Below, piece by piece: positions 38,845 to 47,149 of a stretch of DNA of 64,000 bases. The stretch is from Chrysogorgia sp. JL179-B06 (lineage: Eukaryota; Cnidaria; Anthozoa; Scleralcyonacea; Chrysogorgiidae): assembly GCA_035772405.1 (NCBI GenBank), contig JAYKKM010000439.1:11449501-11513500 (forward strand), read 5' to 3'. Position 1 is the first letter of the stretch. Each line of letters starts with the position of its first letter. The notes beneath the pieces are model-generated. The model was not told the origin of the DNA, searched no databases, and saw nothing but the letters and a program-made list of their open reading frames with translations. The translations under genes were made by a program, and so were the position numbers.

Positions 38845-39195
38845 TTAACGTAATAATTCTGCGTGGGTACAACGTATTGTGTAAGAGTTTGCAAAGAAGA
38901 TATGCCTGCCAACGAGATCTTCTTGATTTTCGTTTCGATGAATCACAGCAATAATAATTCCAGCTTCGACACCCATTCGGGTATTAAGAACAGAGGTAAG
39001 ATTAAAATCTTTTAATATTATCCCGCGACGGTCATCTAGCCCAATTTTATCCCGGACATCTAGCCAAATTTTATCGTCGCACATAAAGTTAACCACATAA
39101 AAATCAGAGTCTGGACACATTGTATATAAAAACTCAGAGCTGTATAACTTCACGTTATCAAGTTTAATTTCGTTTATATCTATACTTGTTGCCAT
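38845..39195 (-). CDS. hypothetical protein of element 2 flank family
   Basis: 116 residues. Contains LYSSEFLYTMCPDSDFYVVNF and a C-terminal EDLVGRHIFFANSYTIR. The LVGxxxxF pattern recurs in 39253-39495, 39492-39755 and the right-flank protein at 61518-62180. A TATA-like GTATATATATAG lies about 45 nt upstream of the ATG. Function unknown. Confidence 0.55.
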   Translation of the reverse strand: MATSIDINEIKLDNVKLYSSEFLYTMCPDSDFYVVNFMCDDKIWLDVRDKIGLDDRRGIILKDFNLTSVLNTRMGVEAGIIIAVIHRNENQEDLVGRHIFFANSYTIRCTHAELLR

Positions 39196-39252
39196 GATGA
39201 GACTTGTCTAATAAATGTTTTTGGATAGAGATGTCTATATATATACAAAGGA

Positions 39253-39495
39253 TTAATCTTTTACAATGAATATATATTGATTGGTAAGATACACACTTTT
39301 ACCAATGTTATCGTGTTGGGATGAATCGAATTCTATTTTAAAATAATTGTTATATTCATCGTTAAAAAAAAGTTCATACATCTGTGTCGGTTCGCCAGCA
39401 GGTTTGGGTATGGGTCTTGAACCAATTAACTGTAGATTTCGTTCACGAGATAGATTCTTCATAGATATTATATCTATAAATTTTGCTTGATTCAT
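39253..39495 (-). CDS. hypothetical protein, same family
   Basis: 80 residues. YELFFNDEYNNYFKIEFDSS, then NIGKSVYLTNQYIF, which parallels the VGRHIFFANSY motif of its neighbour. Its ATG overlaps the stop of the upstream gene by 4 nt (ATGA). Confidence 0.5.
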   Translation of the reverse strand: MNQAKFIDIISMKNLSRERNLQLIGSRPIPKPAGEPTQMYELFFNDEYNNYFKIEFDSSQHDNIGKSVYLTNQYIFIVKD

Positions 39496-39755
39496 GGTTG
39501 ATAGGGCGGAGGAGCATCGATATGTACATTCACAAATTGCCCGATCAAATGTGTAAAATCGTCCGATGAGTAGGTATATATATATTTCTCATCCCATAAC
39601 AATAGTATCTTATATAGTATTCTATCGGCACGTGCATTGTTTGGTAACATATCCACTTTACGACATTCAAGCACTTGATATTCAATGTGTGAAAAATACT
39701 TTGCTAAATCGGTCAGTATTACCAACAGAGGATTTTCTTTAGTACCTGCTATCAT
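39492..39755 (-). CDS. hypothetical protein, same family, with C-terminal PPPY
   Basis: 87 residues. DFTHLIGQFVNVHID again follows the family motif. The protein ends DAPPPYQP, a PPxY motif that binds NEDD4-type ubiquitin ligases and serves as a late domain in several virus groups. A GATATAAAAAC TATA-like box lies upstream. Confidence 0.5.
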   Translation of the reverse strand: MIAGTKENPLLVILTDLAKYFSHIEYQVLECRKVDMLPNNARADRILYKILLLWDEKYIYTYSSDDFTHLIGQFVNVHIDAPPPYQP

Positions 39756-39939
39756 TTTGAAAGTGTTTTAAAAAAATATGACTTCTAACATGTGTTTTTA
39801 TATCTTTGCCTACAACGTTTTTACCGATAAATATTTTAGGGCAATGTGTACTGCATTAAGTCAACAAAAAGATTAAAAAGATTTACATGTATTAGTAATT
39901 GTCGGGTAATCGTCTTATAATATTTATTTTATCATTCAA

Positions 39940-40024
39940 CCAATGAGAATACCCCGATTTTTTATTAGGGAATTAAGTTCAACCAATCAGGTTACCCCAT
40001 TTTTTTTACCGTGTTTTTTATAAG
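39940..40024 (+). promoter_or_regulatory. CCAAT/TATA promoter
   Basis: CCAAT boxes at 39940-39944 and 39983-39987 and a TTATAAG box at 40018-40024, 35 nt before the ATG at 40059. This is a classical polymerase II layout. Confidence 0.6.
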
Positions 40025-40058
40025 CGTTTGTTTCTAAATTTTTAGGCACAATCTCAGT

Positions 40059-41227
40059 ATGGCCCGTGTGAAACAAACTCATAAAAATTTGGAAAGCGGA
40101 AAAACCATTGCACGGGTTGAAAGTAGGGGAAAAGATATTCCCAAAATGTTAAAACAACGCCGTCAACAGCAACAAGAATATCGTCAAATGGGACGGAATA
40201 TTTCAGATGATGAACAAGCATACAGTCAAGAAATCACAAGAAAAAAGAACGTCAACCATCGAACAACTAAATTGACATTGCACAGTCGCCATTAAATTTT
40301 GCTGTACCGATAACACCGTCCAGTCACATATACCCTCTGCAAGCGAAGACGTCGCCACGGCAAGCAAAGCTACCCTCTCTACCCCCGCAAGTAAATTCAA
40401 CATCTCAAGAACAGTCCGGTTACATACACCCTCTACTCCTGCAAGCGAAGTATAACACGTCGCCACAGCAAGCAAAGCTACCGTCTCTACCCCAGCAAGT
40501 AAACCACCCACCACCTCTATTATCGCAAGAACAGTATAATAGACCTCTTCAAACACCGCAAGCAAGGTATAATTTATCTCCTATTCCACTGCAAACGATT
40601 TCGCCGCCAGAGGTATATGAAATACCGGGGCAAGAAGGTGAATTAGATAATTACATACACGAAATTCCCATTGATTTGTTTGGGCAAATCCCTATTCCTT
40701 CACTTTCGAATTTAATACGAATGTGTGATGAAATGATACCCGTTCCCCAATTAATACAAATTGTGGATGAAGCAGCAAACGCTCTTCTCCCAACATTATC
40801 GCCTATTCCGCCACCACCTATGGCTACAACACCCCAACCATTATTTCCACGGTGTGAAGAAGAGGACGAAGAAGAAGAGGAAGATGACGACGATCGAGAA
40901 GTTTCGAACGATCCACCATTGAAGAAAAGATGCTTCAAACGGTCTTTAATTTATATGAAACGTGAAAAAAAAGGCGATGAACATCATGAAGAAAAACGAA
41001 TGACAATCTATTCGAATTATAATCAAGATATTATTTGTACACAACGCGATAATGAGTTAGATGGTCTCTATATTGAGAAACTATATATAAATAAACAATA
41101 TTTGCAATGGCGTTCTAAGAAATTTACGAGCGATTTGATGGAAAAACGCTATGTAATGGATAATAATAAGGAAATACAAAAAAGAAAGAATGATTTAAAA
41201 AAAAGGAAACCCAAATGTATAAAATGA
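40059..41227 (+). pseudogene. protein with histone-H3-like N-terminus, Gln/Pro-rich middle and acidic/basic tail; frameshifted
   Basis: The ATG at 40059 opens a frame with N-terminus MARVKQTHKN, close to the first residues of histone H3 after Met removal. It stays basic and Gln-rich and stops at 40295. Another frame is open from 40271 to 41227. It encodes two imperfect Gln/Pro-rich repeats (LQAK...SPQQAKLPSLPQQV type), a proline stretch, an acidic run (EEDEEEEEDDDD) and a basic C-terminus. One indel between about 40268 and 40295 seems to separate two halves of one gene. Alternatively they are two genes, the second without an ATG. Nuclear function is suspected from charge pattern only. Confidence 0.45.
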
Positions 41228-41265
41228 GAGTGTTGTAAATAAAAATAGTAGTGTAGTGAAATATC

Positions 41266-41661
41266 ATGGAGGTGTGGAATATTATGGTAAAAGAACTGGC
41301 ACGTTTTGAAATAAAAATCAATAAAAATATGGAACAAAGTGTGTGGAAATGTCTTGACGAACATGAGAATTTATTTAAAAATATTATTGCCCATTTAAAA
41401 TTTCCACGTGAACTTTTGGATGTCTATAATCGCATGGATCGCCATGAAATTGGACAAATAATAGCATTTTTTGCTTTAATCCTGTGTTTTTTTAGATATA
41501 AACACATTGATAATGAGGAATATTATATAAAAATATTTGTACGTCAAACAATTTTAGATTTTAGAAATTCGCATCTTAAATTCATTTTATACCCCCATGA
41601 TAAAAAACACACGTGGTTTTGGTTGTGGAATATATTCTTTGAATTTTTTAAATTAGTCTAA
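41266..41661 (+). CDS. hypothetical protein
   Basis: 131 residues, helical and aromatic-rich (IIAFFALILCFFRYKHI; TWFWLWNIFFEFFKLV). Its stop overlaps the converging gene by 9 nt. It weakly resembles the flank protein at 42547-42822 in the hydrophobic core pattern. No function assigned. Confidence 0.45.
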   Translation: MEVWNIMVKELARFEIKINKNMEQSVWKCLDEHENLFKNIIAHLKFPRELLDVYNRMDRHEIGQIIAFFALILCFFRYKHIDNEEYYIKIFVRQTILDFRNSHLKFILYPHDKKHTWFWLWNIFFEFFKLV

Positions 41662-42420
41662 ATACAATTTTTCAATACTCTGTATTATAATGTCAGGATC
41701 TTCAAAGTTAATATTATATGATTCTATAATACTCTTAATAATAAAAGTAGATGATGTAATATTATTAGATGTAATCCTTACCCTTATAGAATAATTATAT
41801 ATTATATCCAAATGCGGGGGGTAATATTGTAAACTAATGGGTCTATTATTTTGTATAATACTATTATTTTTAACTATATCTGAAAATAAACTGATTTTAA
41901 ACTTATAGGGTTTACTTGTCTTATAAAATAATTTAAACCAATAAGAGTATTTCTGACAATTTTTATAACAACAGGTACAGGGTGCGGGTTTCGTTATCAT
42001 AAGCTTAACAATCTTATCGAGATTAAAAGTATAAACCCTATCGTTACTAGTTTTGAGTTTTGATATAGGGTTATGATTTTCGCAAAAGAAAATAAAACAA
42101 CATGCAAGTTGATACACTATTTTCTCAAAAGCATTTAAATTATGTAGATAAAAAAAAGTAGCCTTCAAATAAAACGGATCTATAAAATATAAATAAATAC
42201 AGCAATATGTAAATTCATGACTAAAACAACGATTAAGTCTATGTAATGTATTACAAAGATAAGATCCTCCATACCCTATCGCTTTAGGAATTGTAGTTTG
42301 CTCATCATTAATAGTAATAGAAATAAAGTGGTAAACATCATTTCTTGGGTAACAACTTGTTTGAATTTCAATAAAAAAATTATCAGAATGATTATCATTC
42401 AAATGAAAAATAGATTTCAC
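41653..42420 (-). CDS. paralogous flank protein Y, left copy (5' part decayed)
   Basis: About 255 residues with no ATG at the apparent start. The preceding sequence continues the homology in another frame, so there is a frameshift near 42400. FIFFCENHNPISKLK, CYKNCQKYSYWF and the Cys/Tyr-rich centre match the right-flank protein at 59904-60905 (FIFYCREHNPIGRFLK, CRYKNCTRQSYFF). Function unknown. Confidence 0.5.
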   Translation of the reverse strand: MKSIFHLNDNHSDNFFIEIQTSCYPRNDVYHFISITINDEQTTIPKAIGYGGSYLCNTLHRLNRCFSHEFTYCCIYLYFIDPFYLKATFFYLHNLNAFEKIVYQLACCFIFFCENHNPISKLKTSNDRVYTFNLDKIVKLMITKPAPCTCCYKNCQKYSYWFKLFYKTSKPYKFKISLFSDIVKNNSIIQNNRPISLQYYPPHLDIIYNYSIRVRITSNNITSSTFIIKSIIESYNINFEDPDIIIQSIEKLYLD

Positions 42421-42546
42421 TAATGTTTGAGAGGGTATTAATAGTAATTTATGATAACGCTCACAGAGTTTTTCACCATAAATATAATATTTTCGTTGTG
42501 TATGAACAACGGGTATTATATAGTGTTGTTTATCTGTTAAGATTCG

Positions 42547-42822
42547 TCAATCCCTGCATTCATCTTGATGCATTTCAGGTTTCATTTTTTCAATATAGGC
42601 GTAGTCTTTATATCCCTGACCAATTTGTCTCGATTCAATTTCCATACATTCGATAATTCCCCCATAGTAATAGTCACATAAGTCACAGACGGCAAATAAT
42701 AATCCAATGTATCGGTTACGAAAATGTTGTATATAATAAACAATTTTCAATATCGTCTTAATATTGGGACCGTGGTCATTAGCTTCTGCATAGCTTCTTT
42801 TATCACCAATGTTTAACGACAT
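42547..42822 (-). CDS. paralogous flank protein X, left copy
   Basis: 91 residues from the ATG giving MSLNIGDKRSY. ILKIVYYIQHFRNRYIGLLFAVCDLCDYYYG matches ILRVVLYFQYFNQGEIGYLFWLCGLFDYYRG in the right-flank protein at 60763-61140. A TATA-like box (AGTATATATATAC) lies upstream. Confidence 0.5.
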   Translation of the reverse strand: MSLNIGDKRSYAEANDHGPNIKTILKIVYYIQHFRNRYIGLLFAVCDLCDYYYGGIIECMEIESRQIGQGYKDYAYIEKMKPEMHQDECRD

Positions 42823-43316
42823 TCTCAAAAACGAATGATGGAACGCGTTTGTTAAAGAAATCGACTTGTATATATATACTATTTTCCCATTCTTATAATA
42901 TATATTTCTACATGTAGAATTTAACACGATTTTGATCAAAATTTGAAAAAAGTATTATTGTATGTATAAACTAATCCCACGACTATATAATATATCAACT
43001 GATTTGACGTGTATGTGTTTTAGAACAAAATTAGGGATTCGTGTCGTTAATCCCACAACATAGCATTGCGGTAACTAATCCGCGAGTATTTGTTTAGAAG
43101 AAATTCGCTAAGTAGGGCGTCGCGTCTCTAATTCCCACAACACACATTCATTGTACATGAGTATCACAAATCATCTGTATGACATGAAAGCTTTAATCAA
43201 CGAACTCTGATTGGTCAAACTAATCTATCCCCAGTAATGCATAGTAACGCAGGATGCTATTATAAAACCCGATGTCGAAAATAATTAATATCAGTCTGAG
43301 TGTAGGAGAGAGAGAG
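42823..43316. other. bidirectional promoter region between X gene and the 43317 gene
   Basis: No gene. TATA-like boxes face both ways. Contains GGGATTA-type repeats (as TAATCCC, for example near 42975 and 43050) also found at 38.4-38.6 kb. Confidence 0.5.
43180..43215 (+). promoter_or_regulatory. promoter module, copy B
   Basis: 36 bp ending CTCTGATTGGT, inverted relative to copy A at 38225-38260 (three mismatches). A TATA box (ATTATAAAA) follows at about 43259. Confidence 0.6.
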
Positions 43317-44102
43317 ATGGCAAAAAGATTAGACACCGTGAACAGCGAAATTAAAGAAGTAGATGACTACATCCCGTTAGAGACAAACCCCCAGGAAGAA
43401 TCTGAAGGGACGACTATCGAAGAGTTGTATGCGGGTAAATATAATTGTGCATTAAACAAATGTAAAGAAGAAATATCCCAAGAACGACAGAAATTATTTT
43501 TATCGCGTATCACACATATAATGGATTGTGAATGTTACCAGTTTAAGGGAGAGAGACCCAGTTATCGTGAAGTAACTCTTCTCGAACTTCAAACGAACAA
43601 GTATTTTATTTATCATTGTTATGATGGGAAGTTAAAACCCTACAAAGAACTAACTCGAAGGGAACGGTCTACTGTCTACTATCAATATCGATGTCATGGT
43701 TTAGACTATTTATCTGAAAAAAAATCAAGAGATTATTTTAGTCAAAGTGAACTTAAAAATAGATTAAGTTATTTATTTCGTAATGTTTTTCCCCCGAATG
43801 CTATTATCGGGTATAAAGGTGGTGATAAAGAATCGTCGTTAGTTAAAACACTTCAAGAAAAAACTATTTTACATTGTGTTAATCTTGAATATTTTGGAAT
43901 TGAGAAGTACGATTATTTACTTTCGTTTTATAATCTTAAGCCAAGAAATTGTTGGTATCATACTAGTGAACACACATATTTATTGTATCATTGTAGTTTG
44001 TTTGAATGTCTTTTATTTGCTGCATGTTTGTTTCGTAAATTAGAAGATGGGGATAATGAACGATCGGTACTAGCTATGTATGATAAGGAATTTAATTTTT
44101 AA
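43317..44102 (+). CDS. hypothetical protein
   Basis: 261 residues from the ATG giving MAKRLDTVNSE. An ATG at 43272 is too close to the TATA box at 43259 to be used. Acidic N-terminus, then Cys/Tyr-rich body (DCECYQF, YRCHGLDYL) and a hydrophobic Cys-rich segment (YHCSLFECLLFAACLF). No family recognised. Confidence 0.5.
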   Translation: MAKRLDTVNSEIKEVDDYIPLETNPQEESEGTTIEELYAGKYNCALNKCKEEISQERQKLFLSRITHIMDCECYQFKGERPSYREVTLLELQTNKYFIYHCYDGKLKPYKELTRRERSTVYYQYRCHGLDYLSEKKSRDYFSQSELKNRLSYLFRNVFPPNAIIGYKGGDKESSLVKTLQEKTILHCVNLEYFGIEKYDYLLSFYNLKPRNCWYHTSEHTYLLYHCSLFECLLFAACLFRKLEDGDNERSVLAMYDKEFNF

Positions 44103-44149
44103 AATTTATTCTCTCCTGAACATTTTTCCTAAATAAAAAAAATACACTT

Positions 44150-44380
44150 GTGTCTTTTGATTTAAAAAAAAATAAAAAAAATATTGAATGTATTTTCCTT
44201 TTATTTTTAGAAACACAAAGATTGTTTAAAAAATTATCAAAAGTACATTTGACAACTGTTTATATTTTAAAAATAAAACGTACATTAGAACGGTATTATT
44301 TTGTTAAAGATGTACATGTTATCAAAAATACTATTTTTGTTAAAATAGAAGGAGAGAGACGTTTTAAAAAATTAAGATGA
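44150..44380 (+). other. open frame without ATG, possible gene remnant
   Basis: About 75 residues of Lys/Ile-rich coding-like sequence in very AT-rich DNA, no ATG and no recognised motif. Listed only to explain the 44103-44480 gap. May be non-coding. Confidence 0.15.
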
Positions 44381-44480
44381 TCTTAGCAACTCTTTGTACA
44401 TTTAAATATATAAAAAATGATATCATTGTACGTATAGTATAAATAAAACGTTCTTAATTTTTTCTCGTATTGGAATTAAA

Positions 44481-45114
44481 ATGAGTCAGAAAAAAATCAT
44501 CCATCACAGTGAACGTTTTTGGCTTACGAATCCAAGAAAAAGCGCGACAGTTGCTTTAAAATCAGCAGCAAATTTATATGAGTTTCAAGAAGTTCCTTGG
44601 CAACGTGGTGTAATACCCACGAGTTTTCTTGACGGTTTTAAAATTAAAACAAATAGTCGAGCTTCAGGTCCATTTACTGATTTTTCATTGACATTTAGTG
44701 ACAATAGAAAATTTCAAACAGATAAACAGAATTATCGTATGGGAGAATTAGAAGCAAGAAAAAAAAATTGGTATAAACGAAAAATATAACGATGCAATAG
44801 GATGGAGTATTGTTCAAGTTAAAAAAGAGATATTCGAAGAGGGTGATTTGGGATCAATGATTGGCCAAGTCAGTAAATAATATTTTGCCACTAATCAATT
44901 GTTTATTGATCCTGAGAAAAATTTCTTTAACGATGATCAACGTTTTGTAGATTTAGCTTATAATTTACCTGCTAACGAAGATTTTATTTTGATTCAAAAT
45001 ATTCAATTTATAGATGATCATTTTTTTATAAAATATGGTGTTAAAATTGGCGAGGCGGATAAACCCTATAATGAATACGATATTTCTATTGTTTATTCTG
45101 ATGGATATACGTAG
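44481..45114 (+). pseudogene. hypothetical gene broken by one frameshift and one in-frame TAA
   Basis: A frame from the ATG at 44481 (MSQKKIIHHSERF) stops at 44789. The coding sense continues one frame over without pause, meets an in-frame TAA at 44878-44880 and runs on in that frame to 45114 (ending SIVYSDGYT). The parts together would be one protein of roughly 210 residues. Function unknown. Confidence 0.45.
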
Positions 45115-45160
45115 ATAGGGGTATATATAAAGATCGTTTTATCAAAGAGGGGTACGTGTC

Positions 45161-45754
45161 ATGGCTATTTTTCAGCGAGTACAAAATCAAGAGGGATATA
45201 AGATTTATCATGATTTAACACAATATAGTTATGTGGAATCCGTTTTTTTTTGGCATTTAGTAGGAAGTGTGGAAATTGAAAAATCAAGATATCATCTACT
45301 AATATCTATTGCTGATTATGAAACATATTTACGGTATAAATTTATACTGGAAGTAGAATGTTCAAAAAATCCCAAAATGTATATTATACATCAAGAAGAA
45401 CACGACATTCCAGAAGAATGTTATGAATTTCTTCGTAAAATATGTGAAGCATGGAATGATGACCTATCCCCACGTATCAACGACAAAAGAATTGGAGAAT
45501 ATTTAAAGATACTAGATTATGATAGAAAACATTGTTTTAGTTATGAGTGCTTTAGGAGTATTATAGCATTATATTATGATTTTTTTGTTTATAATAAAAC
45601 TATAAAATACACTTGTAAAAAATGTAAAGGGGAATGCGAATGTAATGTGGATTACCCTAATTTCATCAGTGTAAATTTTAATGAAATAAGAGCTTATAAT
45701 GTAGAAAAATATTCAATGGACAATAACCTCTTATGTAACGAAATAATACACTGA
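45161..45754 (+). CDS. hypothetical protein with Cys cluster
   Basis: 197 residues starting MAIFQRVQNQEGYK. Near the C-terminus YTCKKCKGECECNVDYP forms a Cys cluster that could bind zinc. TATA box GTATATATAAAG about 40 nt upstream. Family unknown. Confidence 0.5.
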   Translation: MAIFQRVQNQEGYKIYHDLTQYSYVESVFFWHLVGSVEIEKSRYHLLISIADYETYLRYKFILEVECSKNPKMYIIHQEEHDIPEECYEFLRKICEAWNDDLSPRINDKRIGEYLKILDYDRKHCFSYECFRSIIALYYDFFVYNKTIKYTCKKCKGECECNVDYPNFISVNFNEIRAYNVEKYSMDNNLLCNEIIH

Positions 45755-45778
45755 ATGTATGTTTTTATTTAAAAAAAA

Positions 45779-46062
45779 TTAATACATTAAAAACTTTTCA
45801 ACATGGTTTCTGGGTTTATGATATACAAGTCCTCCTTTTTGAAAATGTCTTTTGATTTTTTTCGTTCCTAGTTTTGCAATAATTTTTACTACATTAGCTT
45901 TTTTTTAAGCTCTTTTTTAAAATCGTTTATAAAAAGTTTGCCGTATTTATTGACTGTTTTATTTCCTCCACGTTGCCTTTTTTTCCCTTTAAAAATACCT
46001 CCACGTTGCCTTTTTTTCCCCTTAAAATCACCACCCCGTAAATCTCTTATTCTTCCTACCAT
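45779..46062 (-). pseudogene. small basic core-like protein with GG cleavage-type motifs, frameshifted
   Basis: From the ATG giving MVGRIRDLRGG. A basic protein with LRGG then two KRQRGG units. The frame ends at 45889, but the coding sense resumes one frame over after an A8 run (45899-45906) and includes FQKGG before a TAA at 45779. Size, charge and GG motifs resemble adenovirus-type core peptides that the virion protease trims. The homopolymer shift may be a sequencing error. Confidence 0.5.
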
Positions 46063-46064
46063 TG

Positions 46065-46616
46065 TTATGAAGGTTGTTTTCTCTGCCAATAGTTATCACC
46101 ATAGTCTGCAAAAATTTCTTCATGGGCTTTTATATGTTTTATACTTTCTAAATACATTTTTTTATTATTGGGGTCGTAAACAAAATCGGAATTATTTTTA
46201 TATATAGAACCGGTTTTCCCATTATTCGCATAACGTGCTGCGGCGTGAGTTGTCAAATAAGCATCGATACAAGTGTTTGCATCGTTACAAATACTATATA
46301 CAGCATTAGTGTTTTTACCATATTTACGATCCAATTTTACCTGTGTTGTTTTTTGACCCGTGTAATAAGAAATATTACGATCGGGTTTAAAAGGTTTTTT
46401 CCAAGCAAATAATCCTTCACCCGCATTTGGGATCGTTGATTTCTTGATACGTAAGTTATTTTGTTTTGCTAAATGAATCCAACATTTTTTTGTTTTTGCT
46501 GTTCGTTTACGACATCTTATTTTTTTTAAGGTTTTACTTCTACATTGAAGAACGTGACGTATACTTTGAGATTTATCATTGCGTCTTTTTTTTCGAGGTA
46601 ACTTAACTCTTACCAT
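46065..46616 (-). CDS. SET-domain protein lysine methyltransferase
   Basis: 183 residues. A basic N-terminus with CRSKTLKKIRCRKRTAKTKKCW is followed by the SET fold. STIPNAGEGLFAWKKP gives the GxG cofactor strand. RYANNG stands where RFxNHS is usual. EEIFADYGDNYW supplies the catalytic Tyr region. Small viral SET enzymes are known to methylate histone H3 (chlorovirus vSET). The enzyme appears complete. It lies between a 104-residue gene and the core-like gene, with gaps of only 6 and 2 nt. Confidence 0.8.
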   Translation of the reverse strand: MVRVKLPRKKRRNDKSQSIRHVLQCRSKTLKKIRCRKRTAKTKKCWIHLAKQNNLRIKKSTIPNAGEGLFAWKKPFKPDRNISYYTGQKTTQVKLDRKYGKNTNAVYSICNDANTCIDAYLTTHAAARYANNGKTGSIYKNNSDFVYDPNNKKMYLESIKHIKAHEEIFADYGDNYWQRKQPS

Positions 46617-46622
46617 TTTGTT

Positions 46623-46937
46623 TTAAAATATAGTTTTTATTCCTAAATAATCATTATTTTTTTCATGTCTCTGAATAAATTTTACCAAACAATCTACTTT
46701 ATAGATAATATCTTCGGTGCAGTTATATATGTCTTTTTTTAATTCTGTTATTCTTTGTTTTAAAATCTTTGATGATATGGGTATTATCTTTTCTTTATCT
46801 TCTGTAAAATTTAGTAAACATTCCCTTAAAAGATACGGCGTAAATAATATTGAAGGATCATTATCTTGAATTTCATATCCGATATAAGGTAAATTAGACG
46901 ATTGTAAATAAATTTCAATATAAACAATTTCACTCAT
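46623..46937 (-). CDS. hypothetical protein
   Basis: 104 residues starting MSEIVYIEIYLQSS. Helical C-terminal half (LKQRITELKKDIYNCTEDIIYKVD). First gene of the minus-strand trio with the SET gene. Only 41 bp separate its ATG from the divergent gene at 46979. Confidence 0.5.
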   Translation of the reverse strand: MSEIVYIEIYLQSSNLPYIGYEIQDNDPSILFTPYLLRECLLNFTEDKEKIIPISSKILKQRITELKKDIYNCTEDIIYKVDCLVKFIQRHEKNNDYLGIKTIF

Positions 46938-46978
46938 ATTTTTTTTTACTCTCTTTTTTTTGTTTTAGTTTTTTTTAA

Positions 46979-47149
46979 ATGGGTTCTTTATTATCAAAAA
47001 AAATCCCTCCAATAGTTACGTTGACGTGTATTAATATACAGGATTCATACGATGTTACTATTGATCGTGTTGATGGAGAAGACGAAAACATAAATAAAAA
47101 TAAAACGGCGTGTTTTTCTTGTTTTAGAAAAAAAAAAGAAGATGAATGA
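46979..47149 (+). CDS. small myristoylation-type protein upstream of PolB
   Basis: 56 residues starting MGSLLSKKIPP. Gly2 and Ser6 fit N-myristoylation. The C-terminus has CFSCFRKKK, a Cys pair with a basic patch that could be palmitoylated. Overlaps the PolB ATG by 8 nt. It parallels the two MGC-type proteins of Polinton 1. Confidence 0.6.
   Translation: MGSLLSKKIPPIVTLTCINIQDSYDVTIDRVDGEDENINKNKTACFSCFRKKKEDE

Noticed and set aside
42423..42656. Plus-strand frame between X and Y genes
   Set aside because: Overlaps antisense to X, whose paralogue at 60763-61140 supports the minus strand.
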